The notes under the pieces are model-generated. The model had not been told where the DNA came from. It was given only the letters and a program-made list of their open reading frames with translations, and searched no databases. Below are positions 1 through 11,793 of a stretch of 64,000 nucleotides of DNA, one piece after another. Position 1 is the first letter of the stretch. Each line of letters starts with the position of its first letter. A program made the position numbers and the translations under genes. This stretch comes from Schistocephalus solidus. Taxonomy: Eukaryota; Platyhelminthes; Cestoda; Diphyllobothriidea; Diphyllobothriidae. The stretch covers positions 62,001 through 126,000 of the forward strand of contig WEDG01009071.1 of NCBI GenBank assembly GCA_017591395.1, in the 5' to 3' direction.

Positions 1-222
1 TTATTTCTTCCATTAGCTCGCACAGTTAAGTATCGACGGTTCTTTTCGGTAAACGCCATGGCCATGTGGAATAAACTTCCCCATAATATAAAAGTCCAAC
101 GGAGTTATTCTTTGTTTAAGATAACCATTACTAGTTTTTTGCATTCAGAACAGTTTCCAAGAATTCTGGGCGCCGACACGGTAGAATCTGTTTTCCTGTT
201 CGATGGAGTGCGCGGCATCTGA
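1..222 (+). pseudogene. C-terminal tail of a CR1/Jockey-type LINE ORF2 (partial)
   Basis: Frame 1 is open from the window edge to a TGA at 220-222. It reads as the last part of a non-LTR retrotransposon ORF2: a stretch with LARTVKYRRFFSV, then W-N-x-L-P followed by RSYSLFK, which is the usual ending downstream of the reverse transcriptase in CR1/Jockey-like elements. The RT itself lies outside the window. Residues after about 45 may be read-through into the 3' UTR. Family placement rests on motif resemblance only. Confidence 0.5.
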
Positions 223-445
223 ACTCGATCCCAAATGTTACCTTGAGGGATACGGCACCGTCTCTGCAGCCTGCACCCGTTGAATTCTTTGGCAGACAGT
301 GAGCGACCGTACACGGATGCTTTCTTGCCTGAGGCAGAATCCCGGTTCCTAGCAAAGACAGAGAGACTGCATACAGACTGCAATTGTGTTAGCCCTTCCG
401 TGATCTGAATTGCTATCATCCTTACAGGCGGCAGTTTTTTCTCCT

Positions 446-2320
446 GAATAACATGAAAATAGGAAAAACACTTATAATGATATATATTCAGGAGTTTTTT
501 TTAACTGCCAGCCTCTACCCACTGAATATTTTATCTGAAAATGCCTGTAAACCGGTATTAAATACAACTATTATTATTATTTTTTTTTATTATTATTATT
601 ATTCAATTCACTGTGCATAGTGCAACATCACGTCTTATATTCTCTTAAACATTTGTCAACCGATCCTTTACTATACAGCCCCATATTGCTTGAATTTTTA
701 AAACTACTTGCATAAACCTTTATGACCCATATTCACTAAAATATGCTATGATCGCTGAAAATATACTAAAAAGGACACGGTTGCATTTTATATGACGAAC
801 ATTCGCTTCTCGCATTATTGAAAAAATAATAAAAACTGTTGTTATTGTTTTAATATTACTACTGTGATTACTCTTGTAATTTCTTATAAATATTTTTAAA
901 GCCCATAATATGAATCTAGGACTGATTGAGATCACGACGTTCTAATAGTCATTTACAGACTTTCTGCGTTACTTCTTGATTTGAAAGTTACGGTAACACA
1001 TCATTCCTAATCAAACTGCCAATCTTACGATGACAATTTACTTACTCAGATTTGCTTATTGACATAATTGTCTACTATTTGAATCCGTGTGAAAATATTC
1101 GATCATCTTTTACTATCAACGTTTTTTATTCAATTTGCCAGTTCAATTGCCCGTTTGGATTTGTATGTTGCATTTATTCTACTTGCATGACAGGTTGCAA
1201 TATTCGAGCGTTAAAAACCATGCTGGCATGTAACATTACATTTACAAAATTAAGGGTTAAATCTACACCGATAATACATTATCTTGACGAATGCAGACGT
1301 ACGGTAATATTTTTAATGGAAAACGGATTTTCTTCCTTCTGTGAGTTAATTTCAACAAAAAGTTTTATTGTTCAATGGCGAGGCCTGTTGATGTTGTGGT
1401 TATGCTTCATTTGCTATAATTATTTAATCCTATACATCTGTTTTCAACCCATGTCTTTTGTGAAGGTCAATTTATTGGTTTTAGGCACGCAATTTTCCAA
1501 ACGATTAAATAATAAATTTACATTTACATATGTACTTCATTTACAACAAAATGTTATTTCCCAATTTTTAAAGATTAAGAACCATGCGGAGGCGAATTGT
1601 CTACCTTAAAGTGTAGAATGGTTACTTCTTGAGTAATATTCAAATCGACAGAAATCTCATGTTTCAAGTTAAGTTAAATTTTGTACAGTTAATGGACTGT
1701 TTAGCACCAATGTCGATCCAATTCAGACAAATATATGTTTTCATGAAAAAAGTGATTAAATTAAAATTTACAATTGTCTCTTGATTCGTGCTTCATTGCC
1801 TGTAGGGTTGAGAGACAAATACAAATAAATTGTGAGGAAAATTAAAAAAGCCACAAAAGTGACCACTGTTGAAAGCTCTTGTATCCGCATTGCGAAAGCG
1901 AACACCAACTCTCAGAATAAAGGCAATATCTAAGCAGAGAAACACGTATTATGGATAAAAACAACCTTGCCGAGTTCTCAGTCGTAGGCGTACCTTTTAC
2001 CTGTTATCCCAATGACGATCAAAATAATTGACATATTAACCGACGGGAAACATAGCATGTGACTACACTGATGCTGGTGTAATTACCAATAATTATCAAC
2101 AGATGTTGGCAAAATTTATGCATGTTATTCCTGATCTTCATGCGTTTTATGGTCGACATTACAGAACACGGGCATATAAACGTCGGAGAATACATGAAGC
2201 TTTGCGCTAGATTTCAATGAAAATATGCTAATGATTAAGCTTAAGGTAAGGTATATTCTCATAGCATATTCTCAATCAACGATCTTAACTTTTTCCTTGA
2301 GCTATTGCAGAGTCTCACAG
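446..2320. other. AT-rich stretch, no gene recognised
   Basis: It contains a (TTA)n-like simple repeat near 571-606 and long A/T runs. The longest open frame (1,052-1,609, 185 codons) has AT-driven residue composition (rich in Ile, Leu, Phe, Cys, Tyr) and no motif I know. I see no splice-consistent exon chain. Confidence 0.5.
571..606. repeat. (TTA)n / poly-T simple repeat
   Basis: Alternating TTA/ATT triplets are interrupted by a T-run. This is a simple low-complexity tract with no associated gene. Confidence 0.8.
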
Positions 2321-2329
2321 AAAAAATGC

Positions 2330-3893
2330 AGGCATTTATCCCGTTTGAGATTTTTAATTCACATACAGCTTATTCTACTGTTCCGCATTTTCTCCAGAAC
2401 AGACTTGAAACATTACGAAAGCAACTTAAAGATTCATCTTAAAGCTCTTCGTCAGTTCATTTAAGGATTGCACAAATATTTGAATAAGCATCGAGAATAA
2501 GGCTCGCGCGAGATAAGCGTATGGAGTCTCGGGCACTAAGTGATGCCAATTCATCCAAATATGTTGCTCAAATCTTTCATGTTCGGTCATCGGCTAAGCG
2601 TCTGAATGTAATTCCGCACTTAGTCGACTGTAACAAAAAAATTGTTACAGATGATTTGGGCAAAGCAGAATTGTTAAACTCGTTTTTTTGCAAACCACTT
2701 TACCACTGAAACTAGCCCCACTCCCACAATTCCTCAGCTTTCAAATTAGCTTCTCACAACTTTTAATTTCTCACCTTCATGTATTCAAAAAGAAATAGTT
2801 CACCTTAAAAATTCACATTAGGTTGGAACAGATAACATTCCAAACTCACTTATTAAACAATAAAGGGATTTTCCATCTTTACTAAGCAAATTATTATCAG
2901 AATTTCTCGAAAATGGTTTCTTATCCGATTATTGGAAAACTTCTATTATAATACCAGTTTTTAAATCTGGTTCCCGCTCGGACATTCATAACTATCGCGG
3001 TGTTCATAAAACGCCCTCTCTTGCTAAACTCTTCGAAATACTTATTGCAAAACAAATCATGGATTTTTGCATAAGCAATACAATTATCAACTTTTCCCAA
3101 CACGGCTCCTTACCGGTCCGTTCTTGTGAAACCTGCCACATGTCTTTTCTAAATCTACTAACCTCTCTTCGTAATGCTCATCTATCTGTAGTAGTTATCT
3201 ATTTTGATCTTAGTAAGGCATTCGATAAGGTGCCTCATAAACGACATCTAGCTAAACTAGAAGCTATAGGATTTCGTAGTCCCCTTACTGACTTTATTAG
3301 ATCATACCTAAATGATCGAAAACAAAAAGTTTAAGAAGGGTCCTCATACTCAAGTGCTTCCCCGATTGTTTGTGGCGTCCTTCAAGGTACCGTATTAGGT
3401 CCTTTGTTGTTCTTACTGTATAAAAATGATATTTCATCGATAGTTAAACATTCTTAATCTTTTATTTATGCTGATGACCTCAAATGCGTGTATTTCTTCT
3501 CTAAGTCTACAACCGAAAGGTGTCTAGAACAAATCCATTCAGACTTAGACACTCTTTCGGCCTGGAGCTCCACATGAATAATGGAGTTCTCACCTAATAA
3601 GTGTCGCTTCATGAGTTTTGGGCCTGTTAGTCTGCCGCAACCTCTTTTCATTGAAGGTTGCCTAATGATTGAATGTTCCTCCAACAAGGACCTGGGCTTA
3701 AGCTACACCAATAAATTAGATCTTTCGCCTCATGCCGATAGAATTACGGCCAAAGATGCTCAGATTTGCGGCTTTATTACTTATGATTTCTACCTTCCTG
3801 AAATTAAATTAAGATTTTATCGTATGTTTGTACTTCCCATACTTGAATTTTTCTGTCCTTTCTTCGGTTTGATGAACGAATTAGATCGCGGGC
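2330..3893 (+). pseudogene. CR1-like LINE, reverse transcriptase region, copy a (degenerate, 3' end lost)
   Basis: Read across three frames, this matches the RT half of the full-length CR1-like element at 45,610-51,056. It starts in the pre-RT region (RLETLRKQLKDSS, then LARDKRMESRALSDANSS). RT blocks follow: VIYFDLSKAFDKVPHKR at about 3,195-3,245, G-V-L-Q-G-T-V-L-G-P-L-L near 3,375-3,415, and an intact Y-A-D-D catalytic box near 3,465-3,477. After the box come MEFSPNKCRFMSFGP and LSPHADRITAKDAQICGF. Several stops and frameshifts disable it. Homology stops abruptly near 3,893, just after the G-L-M-N block, and an unrelated segment begins. Confidence 0.85.
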
Positions 3894-5100
3894 ATGAATC
3901 TTCAGCTCGTCGAGCTTCGATAATGTACTCTGTGCCATTGGTGCACAGTATGTGGAGTTTTTCGGTTTGCTCGGAAAGTGCTAACGGTCGGGCGCTTGAG
4001 ACCCTGGAGTGCTGGGCCAACTGCGTGGTAATCCGGAACGGGCTCTCCAGGGGAGAACAATGGACGATGTGATCCTTGGTTTGTAAATAGCAAAATTTGT
4101 TTCTCGCTGAGCCGCCGTCTTGGTTCTAGATGACAGAGTTGTTGGCGTTTGTTCCACTGCACGCGGGTGAGAGTCCTGTTAAGACTCCAGGGTTTGAGTT
4201 TCTTTAACTTAAAAGATCGCCTCGACAGAATGAGACTGGCTTCCACGCTACTGGTCAGGAATGACTAGAGGCCTAGGACGTATGGTTCAAGATTGGCTTT
4301 CGGGCCGTTTGGCAAGGTGGAAGGCTCTGTTCAATCGAAGTATTAGGTTCCAGCATATTGTTTCAGTGAGTTCACGACAGCGGTTCATGGCGTCTTGCAG
4401 AATATCAGGTCTACTGGAGTCGCAGCCGCTGATTCAGAGTTGTCCCGTATGTATTGTTAAAACTGTCTGTTCTTGTCATTTTAAAGCTACGGCTATCTTC
4501 CCTTTCTATTTGGTGGGAAAGGTTTCACGTTACGCACTGGTGATGATGGAGAGGATGCTGATTAGCTATATGTTGGCTTTGGTCGGTTTTATTTAGTTTC
4601 AGCCAAAGATTCCATAGGTTCGACGATTTTGGGAATCGCAGGTGGTAGTTTCAGTTGGGAATAGATTCCACTGCTTGTACTTGGTATGAAAATCTCATTG
4701 GATTCCTGGAGGATAAAAGGCAATGGTCAAAGCCCGTGTTCAGGCTTTTGAGGAATCTTTCGAAGTCAGTTTGTCAACAAGTTTTCCGCTTTTGAACTCG
4801 GTTTTGCGTTTTGGACAGCTTTTGTTTAAAGGCCGGACTATTTTTATCCTGCGCCGTTTAGTTCTTATTGTTCAGTAGCCGTAAACAGCTATCCAGTTGT
4901 TGTTTTGGATACCCTTTGATCAAAGGTATCAATGGAACGCTTCTGGAAAGTCGTTCAGTTGGCTCCTGAGTGGCATCTACTGCTTTATAGGTGCCTTTTA
5001 GGGCCAGATTATTATTTGTCTTATCATCCTTGACCTGGTTTAGCTTCATGGACGGTTCACAGCCTCCACAAATGGCAGTGTTTTCAATAGCGTGCATATT
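3894..5100 (-). other. Unassigned coding-like segment replacing the 3' part of LINE copy a
   Basis: The minus strand keeps a 114-codon open frame (3,902-4,246). With frame changes it goes on upstream as proline-, serine- and arginine-rich text to about 5,100, including a stretch with LPPAIPKIVEPMES. Base composition is less AT-rich than the flanks. The style is that of a decayed ORF1/gag-like protein of a mobile element, but I cannot name the family. A chance open frame in a non-coding insertion is the alternative. Confidence 0.3.
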
Positions 5101-5900
5101 AGTTTGAGAGAGCGCTCATCCTTACGTGACAGGGTTTGGCAGCTCAATATATTCTGTTGTGTTTAGTTTTCTATGCGAAGCCTCCATTCGGTTATTTACT
5201 ACTCAGTTAAATGTAATAATTATACGTATGGTTTTTAAACTTCTGCTTCGAGATCATACATTGTTCATCATGTTTCTTAGAAAACAAATTTTCTATTTTC
5301 AGTTACCTTTTCGAAGAAATATTGCCTCTTCAGACTTAAAGCTATTTACAAATGTTATATTTAAAGGAGGCATTCATTAGTGATAACTTACTATGCATAA
5401 TTTCATCTGTCTTTCCAGGTTTTCTAGAGAAGCGTCTTACGAGCAATCAGCAGATGATTTGAACATATCACATTGTTTTTCCTCGGCCAACCATTTAATT
5501 CTACTGCAAATCTAAACTAAAATATTTCAAATTAAAAACAAAATTCCAGTCCACAAACCCAACCGTACACTCCAGCTGCTGCAATGAGTCTACCCAAAAA
5601 TAGCAGCCTGGGATGCTCGTAACCTCTTAATCTTTCCCATGAGAAACGCGCTGCGACAATGAATGACAAGAGTTGCTTGAGAACTTCAACTTCAAAAGAT
5701 ATAAATGGCTGCTCTCAGTGGCACCCGATTCTCTGAAATGGGTCTGATTTAAAGTCGGATGCATCATGCACTTTTACACAGAGCATCGGTTCATTGGCAG
5801 AGCCCATGTAACATTTGCCATCCCAAATGACATCGTTGGATGATTTTACAGTTGCCTCAGGGCATATTTGACACGTGCCTCTCCGCGGAGAGCGGTTAGC
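5101..5900. other. No recognised gene
   Basis: Mixed AT-rich sequence. A 62-codon minus-strand frame (5,715-5,903) contains CQICPEATVKSSNDVIWDGK but no exon context. It may be the extreme 5' part of the decayed RT-zinc-finger copy that follows, although it lies on the opposite strand from that copy. Confidence 0.4.
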
Positions 5901-8525
5901 CACAAATATTAGCGAATTTACCCGGTCTCCATTGATAATGTATCATTAGGCGAATATCATATTCTGTGAGAACCCGAAATTATAAGAGGTGTATATGCCA
6001 AAGGCAGAAAAACAGGTCTTCCGGGACGACAATAATGTGCCCGTTGAGGATGATCGTGTTGTCTAGCAGTTAGACCTGGACCACCAATGTCTAGCTGAAC
6101 GTAAGCAAAGCGACCTCGTTTATCTGCGAATCAGCGGTGAAAACCGTTTCCTGCTTCACAATGCACAAGTTTGCCTTCCAAAGCGGGATGAAGCCAAATA
6201 AATGAGCTGTTGATCGTTATTTTGTCAGCTGCTAAACCATATTATCGCTGGTGTGCCTTTAGCAACGAAAACCATAGTGCGATAGCTGGATGGATCTCTA
6301 CCTCATGATTTTTTAAGATCACCATCCAAAGTAAACCACATGGAAGTTTCTAATTTAAGACACTAGTAGGTAAGTTAAACACTGTTATGCCTGTTGTTAT
6401 GACTTCAACGAGAGATAAGCCCAGTCTGGAGAACACCTGTAATCTCTAGAGAAATACGCAAATTTGGAGACATCATGGTTTCTTCTGCGGAGCCACTTGA
6501 ATTCCAATAAATTCACCGTCCAAAGGGGTGCAATTTGATAATACACTGACCAAAATTAAACTTAGAAGCAATTCAAGGCCTCGAAGGCGTTTTACGAGCC
6601 ATGCATCAAAAGAGGAGCAACACTTCTGATCGTGAAGTTAGCTATTCTGAATCATTAGGCCGAGCACTTCATATGTTTCCTATAGTGCTTTTAGGTTAAT
6701 CGGAAGCTGCCAGTGACCAAGTTCCCTATTTGAATTGACATGTGATGAAGATTTATCAACGTACTACCAACAACCATATGGGCCGGGCAATAGCCCTCCA
6801 GAGGGAAAGCTTAGGGAAGCCAAACAATCTATCTCACGTGAATGAGCTCAGTGGAACTTAAAACGACATTCTAGGAGATGTCGTACCAACAAACAATTTA
6901 TCAGAATTTTAATGGTTTGACAATCGTTTACTGAAAATAGGGACCAGCACATTTGTTGCCACCATGGTTGCCACCGGTGCTTACCAAATATAAATTCTAA
7001 ATTCTTAATATCGTTGTTCAACGTCACCGAGATGATATCCACACATTTTCCTTGTAATCATCTAAATAAGCATCCATATCAAATACTGTTTTCGGTTGTT
7101 TTGAAGCACACGAAATGACGAATGCCTTCCAATAGCCAACCTATGCTGCCGCCAAAGATTCATTTGATGTCTACATTCCACAAACTGTTCTTTGCATATG
7201 ACAGTGAACTTAACGCCATTATAGATAAGGACATGCATAAATGCCGGTTGAACGGAAATATACGACATTTTGAACCAAATACCATCTGGTTGAGAATATG
7301 GTGCTCAGCAAATAACTGCATAATTCACCACACATTCAAAAGTGGCACACTTCGCTTATATGAGAAGTACGCTGTTAGGCAACTCAATGGTCGACCATCG
7401 GGTCACTACACTGATAGCCTAATTCAGTCATGTCCTCGGCTGTATGCGTTTATCTGTATGAAATCACTTAAGCCCACATTTGAAAACCAAAAAAGATGTA
7501 AAAGCCGTCATCTAAACCACACCCCTTTTACAATCATTTGTTTGCCAAGCCTGGAAGCTGAATAAATTAAATCTCAGCTAATTTCGTAAAAAAATAAATA
7601 AGAGTTTGCAAAAGAGTATCCGTGAACAAATTCCAATCCTTAAGATTCATGCCATGCTTTGTCAAATGTAAATGTGAGGTAGCGCCATTCTGATAAAAAT
7701 GGACTGCGGAGATTACCCACGGAACGTTGTGATGACGATGCCACTGCGGGTGCTTTGCAATAAGGAAGGACCATTACGAGGCTTAAGGGACACTTTGATG
7801 AACTCTCTGAAGCAAATTTAATTCAACTCGATGTCCTACGATGACCTCAAATAAGACGGAATGACCAGATGAAGGTCAGCAAATGACGGATACACTGATC
7901 CACCATGTAAAAAGAAACGCTGCTGCCAAGCATAATGAATAGTTTATAATTTACAGGGGATAACAGAAACCACAAACATTCCCATACGCACACGCCGCGG
8001 AGGGGCTGCATTAAGCGTTTTCAGAGGCAATACGAAAAAAATTCAACAAAAGCAACGGGAAAAGCGAAGATTATCTCTACAGATTAGTTCAGAAAAACCC
8101 ACATCATACATGAAAACTAGTATTCTCACCACCGATGGCTAGCTTAACACGCTCAATCAGCGGCACCATCATCCTTGCCTCCAAGCCCACGTCGAGCCTG
8201 GCGGTCAGTACCATCGACACAACATCCCTCACTTCCTTCACCACTGAGACTAAAGCTGACGTCCAGCAACATCAATGCGATCGCGCATTTACCTCATATC
8301 GCCCTGGTAAATCACTTGCATATCTCTCGCACAGATTCAGGCGAAAACGTTATTGGAGAATCGGCATGCAGCAGAAACGACCGATTTCACTGTCCTCACT
8401 GCTTTTGTGAATTCAGTTACCGCGTAGGCCACATTTTTACCCCTGAGAACAGAATGTACCGGGAAATGGAAACAGCTGACACGTCTTGCAAATCCAATTA
8501 CAATCAAGAAAATAACCATCAGTAG
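5900..8525 (+). pseudogene. RT-zinc-finger LINE, copy A (ancient, highly degenerate)
   Basis: This is a full-order but badly decayed copy of the element better seen at 42,525-52,590. Endonuclease tail: near 6,095-6,330 the plus strand reads SDLVYLRISGENRFLL, then CLPKRDEAK, matching the [17 protein letters not shown] and [10 protein letters not shown] blocks of the better copy. Reverse transcriptase: MSTFHKLFFAYDSELN at about 7,150-7,200 matches VHDLLF-x-DD-CALN, with the FADD box changed to FAYD. Zinc fingers: the segment 8,130-8,525 carries a Thr/Ser-rich linker, QCDRAFTS, and in the next frame a CPHC knuckle with an ADTSCKSN tail. There are many stops and frame changes, so no protein is expected. 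Confidence 0.7.
8130..8525 (+). pseudogene. Zinc-finger tail of copy A
   Basis: This is the clearest part of copy A. It holds a linker rich in Thr/Ser with TTSLTSFTTETKAD, half a C2H2 finger (QCDRAFTS), then after a frame change a second knuckle (CPHC) and the spacer ending DTSCKSN. Spacing between fingers is like that in the minus-strand copies. Zinc ligands are incomplete in every finger. Confidence 0.7.
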
Positions 8526-9310
8526 GTATGCTTCGAGGCCATATTTTTCAATTTTTGGAGTTAATTATTAGACGCTTACTGATGTTGTTGTCGGAGTGAC
8601 CTCAACTTCTCTCTGAACGATGGCATGGATTCGACAAAGGAAAGCCCTTATTACCAAATTTGCTCTCCTGACTGGAAATATAGACTTGATTGACAAATGA
8701 TGAAAATGGAATGCACTCAAACTACAAAAATTCTTAGGGGCCCTTTGCTTATTAATTTTTAATCAGCAAGGGTAAAGCTATTAAAGTGGATCAAATAGTT
8801 CTTCATTGGTCAATCATGGACTCTCTATCTTGGTGATTAACAATCGGTTGAGATAGTTGTATAAATCGGGGCTACTCAGGGTTATAGTTTTGCGGTGTCT
8901 TATTATAAATCCATATTGGTGTCTGCATGAATCTGTTAATTAGTTACGTGGCTATTTATATTCACGCCATAAAGCATTAGAAGGTCATCCAGAACGGAGC
9001 CCCTTGATGTAAATCGGTAGATAAATTTGCATTGACATGTGAAGTGTTTAAAACTATGGCTACTATTACTCAATGTAATAAATTGCCATCCACTGCAAAT
9101 TGCCTAAGGTAGCCCATGCATCAAATGATGAACTTTGTCAATTAAACTGCAGGACTTGTGGTTTAGGTTCCGAAATGGCACTGATTGTTGTTACCACACT
9201 AAATGAAGCAGTCAGTCTATTGGTTAAAAGTAGAAAAACCCGAAAGGTCGTGCTTGTATCTAATAGAAGGAGCCTTTGGAAGGTTCGACTTAATTGGCTT
9301 TAGTAAGCTT
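8526..9310. other. No recognised gene
   Basis: Probably the decayed 3' UTR of copy A and flanking DNA. The only open frames are under 70 codons and match nothing known to me. Confidence 0.4.
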
Positions 9311-9311
9311 T

Positions 9312-10330
9312 TCAGTTCAGTTCAGTGTATTTGAGGAAAATAGGCGAACGCCTATGAAATCCCTATTTGTTACATAAAATTAGCATGAATAAGAAGCAAA
9401 TTAAAGAAGTAACAGTCAAGTGAATGCAGGCAGGTTAACGTGGTACACAGATATTGTTAAGGTTAATTAGTCACATAGTCTTCGTGGTACTGTAACATAT
9501 GTATGTCAAGCCAATGTTTGAATGTTTACACAGACTGGGACATAACAATCGCCTCAGGTATGTTATTCCACGGTTCCACGACACGGTTGGTGAAAAAAAT
9601 ACTTCCTTACATTCAGTTTTACTTGGGGCACACTTAGTTTAAATGGATGACCTCGGAGATTTTTCGTAGGGGCAAGTTGGGGAAAAGTCATCACATAGAA
9701 GGGCGCAATCCGTGCCACGCACGATAGGGAAGGTTTGTATCAAGTCTCCGCGCGACTGCCTATTAGTCAGAAGATAGAGCTTTAGGTTATTTAGACGAAT
9801 CTCAAATGGCAGTTCAGCTTGACCTCTATCTAATGTTGTGGCTCGCCGCTGCAATCTTTCGAGCATGTTGTAGTCCTGTTGGGTCCACGGTCGCCAGGCT
9901 TGGATCACAGATTCAAGATGTGGCCTTACAAACGTACCCAAGACTTAAGAAAAGCAGTCTTCATCAAAAACTTTAAATGCCCACTTGATAGCGTACAGTA
10001 TTTAATTGACGGATTTAGCTCCCTTGGAAAATTGCGTAGAAGGCTTTAAAGTTGTCTTTTATCAAACCTCCAAGATCATTCTGTGTGTGTGCTTCTCGGA
10101 GTGGCAAACCGTTAAAATAGTAGGGTCGCATAGCAGTGATCTGATTGCGATTTTCCAGACGTAGCATGGTGCATTTGTATGATTTGAAGGACAAGAGCCA
10201 TTAGCGGGACCACTCGTCCAATCGAGGAAGATTTTCTTGGAAATTGTCTGCATCAGCAGCATTGTGGATAACTTTCCAGATTTTTATATCGTCCGCAAAC
10301 ATAGCAAAGTTACAGTCCAATTCCTGTACA
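9312..10330 (-). pseudogene. Third LINE family, RT C-terminal half (5'-truncated)
   Basis: Reading the minus strand from about 10,330 down: an F-A-D-D-I-K-I-W reverse-transcriptase catalytic box, then RLDEWS, then a second frame with FVRPHLESVIQAWRPWT, LERLQRRATTLDRG and FEIRLNNLKLYLLTNRQ-x-RGDLIQ. These are the usual post-RT blocks of Jockey/CR1-type elements and differ clearly from the two families that dominate the window. The 3' end is at about 9,312-9,335, where the plus strand shows repeated TTCAG units. Stops interrupt it several times. Confidence 0.8.
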
Positions 10331-10934
10331 CAATCATTAATGAACAAGCACTTTCACATCTTCTTGCGAACTCAATTAAAATTTGCCTTTCAGGCCAAAA
10401 ACCTTCCCCTTGACAAACGAAACCTAAAATGAATCCTATTATCAATCTTACAACGAACTGCAGTATCAAATCATCTGCGGTACGCTCTCTCCCGATTTAT
10501 CCTGCCCTGACGGTAACCACACCTTCATCTCACGTATCGAATTAGTAACTTATTTGTGTATCAATAGTACGGAGAAAGATGAACCAATGCCTTAGACACT
10601 TACACTGGTTTGCCACACCTGTGTTTACTGTCCACATTGGCCACACACACATCATCCCACATAATGGAACAATTTGGACGCATGCACCTTTGCCACAGGT
10701 CTGGCCACCTATGCCCGCACCCCACATTAACTCCCACATATCTCAGCAACACCAGAACCGTCTCACGCAAGTAAAAAGCAGACTCTTCTCCACTCGGCTT
10801 TTGAGGTGTATTTGTATTCTGTGCCGCAAGTACTGTCCAATTAAAGGCTTTCACGCACTCCCATGTGATAATGTTAGGGGTTATTGCACAAAAGCGATGT
10901 AAATTTTAAGGTGATACATGCAGTATGGATTATT
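10331..10934. other. No recognised gene; locally GC-richer patch
   Basis: The patch around 10,580-10,780 has overlapping open frames on both strands, rich in Trp, His, Cys and Pro. This is typical of a (CCACA)-biased sequence rather than a gene. No motif recognised. Confidence 0.4.
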
Positions 10935-11793
10935 CGTTTAATCCACAACAGATCTCAGTACCAGTATATTTGAGGGAGATGTAGGAAAGTCACCTTTGAA
11001 TTCCCTATTTGTACATGCCAGTTGTGGTATCAAAAAAATTGTATCTCGATACGTTGGTGAGGCAAACATAGTAGAACATAGTTGAAAAGGAGCAGACAAT
11101 GAAAAAAACCCCCGGTGATATTACGGAGAAAAAACTGCCACCCTGAGTTAACCGTAAATTAGTTTCGGATTCACGGTGGCTCCGTTCAGCAGGACCACTT
11201 TGAAAGCCTGTCTTGTTCTAAAAATAAGGCCCTTGACCCGATTTCTTTGCATTTTGTACGCATTTAGAGATGCAGGAGTTCCGTCCGTTAGCGATTTTTT
11301 CCACAATATCCGCTTTTTGTAAACTTCGATTTTTTAGGCCTGCGTTAGCCATTGTAGTCTGTTGGTTAACCTTTTTTCTCCAAATCGGACAGAGATTTTT
11401 GATGAGTCTGTGCAGTATGTCCCCAAACGTTTCCCAGTCTTTGGTTATGTTTCCAAAGAAAAAAGTTTCCCATTGAGTGCGCATGAGTTCGACCCTCATT
11501 CCACCGAAATCAGCTTGCCATATATTCCTTCTGATTGTTGTGGGTATTGCTGGAATAGCAAAAAGTGTGTACTCCCATCGCAGTACCACGTAGTCATTTT
11601 TGCCTAGCGGCGGTAGACATGACACATCGTCGATGCTGTCTTGCGGATTTGTGAGAACATAGTCCAGGAAATTGGCCTGTTTTGCTTCGCACACCCTGGT
11701 TGGAAAAGTGACGTGCTGTGTGAGACGGAGCTTTAGCGTCCTGCTCAGAAAACAACCGTCAAAGGCTAGATCAGGACTATGTGCGCAGTTCAA
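10935..11793 (-). pseudogene. Third LINE family, endonuclease fragment fused to its 3' UTR (internal deletion)
   Basis: A 191-codon minus-strand frame (11,218-11,793) reads as the end of an apurinic-type endonuclease domain and the region before the RT: LRLTQHVTFPTRVCEAKQ, then FLDYVLTN, then DVSCLPPLGKNDYVVL. The last corresponds to the GSSDH-type catalytic block, with the usual Asp-His appearing as Asn-Asp-Tyr. The RT is missing. Instead the sequence runs into a terminus at about 10,935-11,000 that resembles the 3' terminus at 9,312-9,370 (shared 'tatttgag' and 'attccctatttgt'-like blocks). This is an internally deleted relative of the neighbouring element. Confidence 0.75.

Noticed and set aside
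429..444. 15-base match 'ggcagttttttctcc' with the complement of 11,125-11,139
   Set aside because: Dominated by a T-run and with no similarity outside it; taken as chance.
1052..1609. 185-codon open frame
   Set aside because: AT-driven composition, no motif, no exon context; plausible by chance at this base composition.
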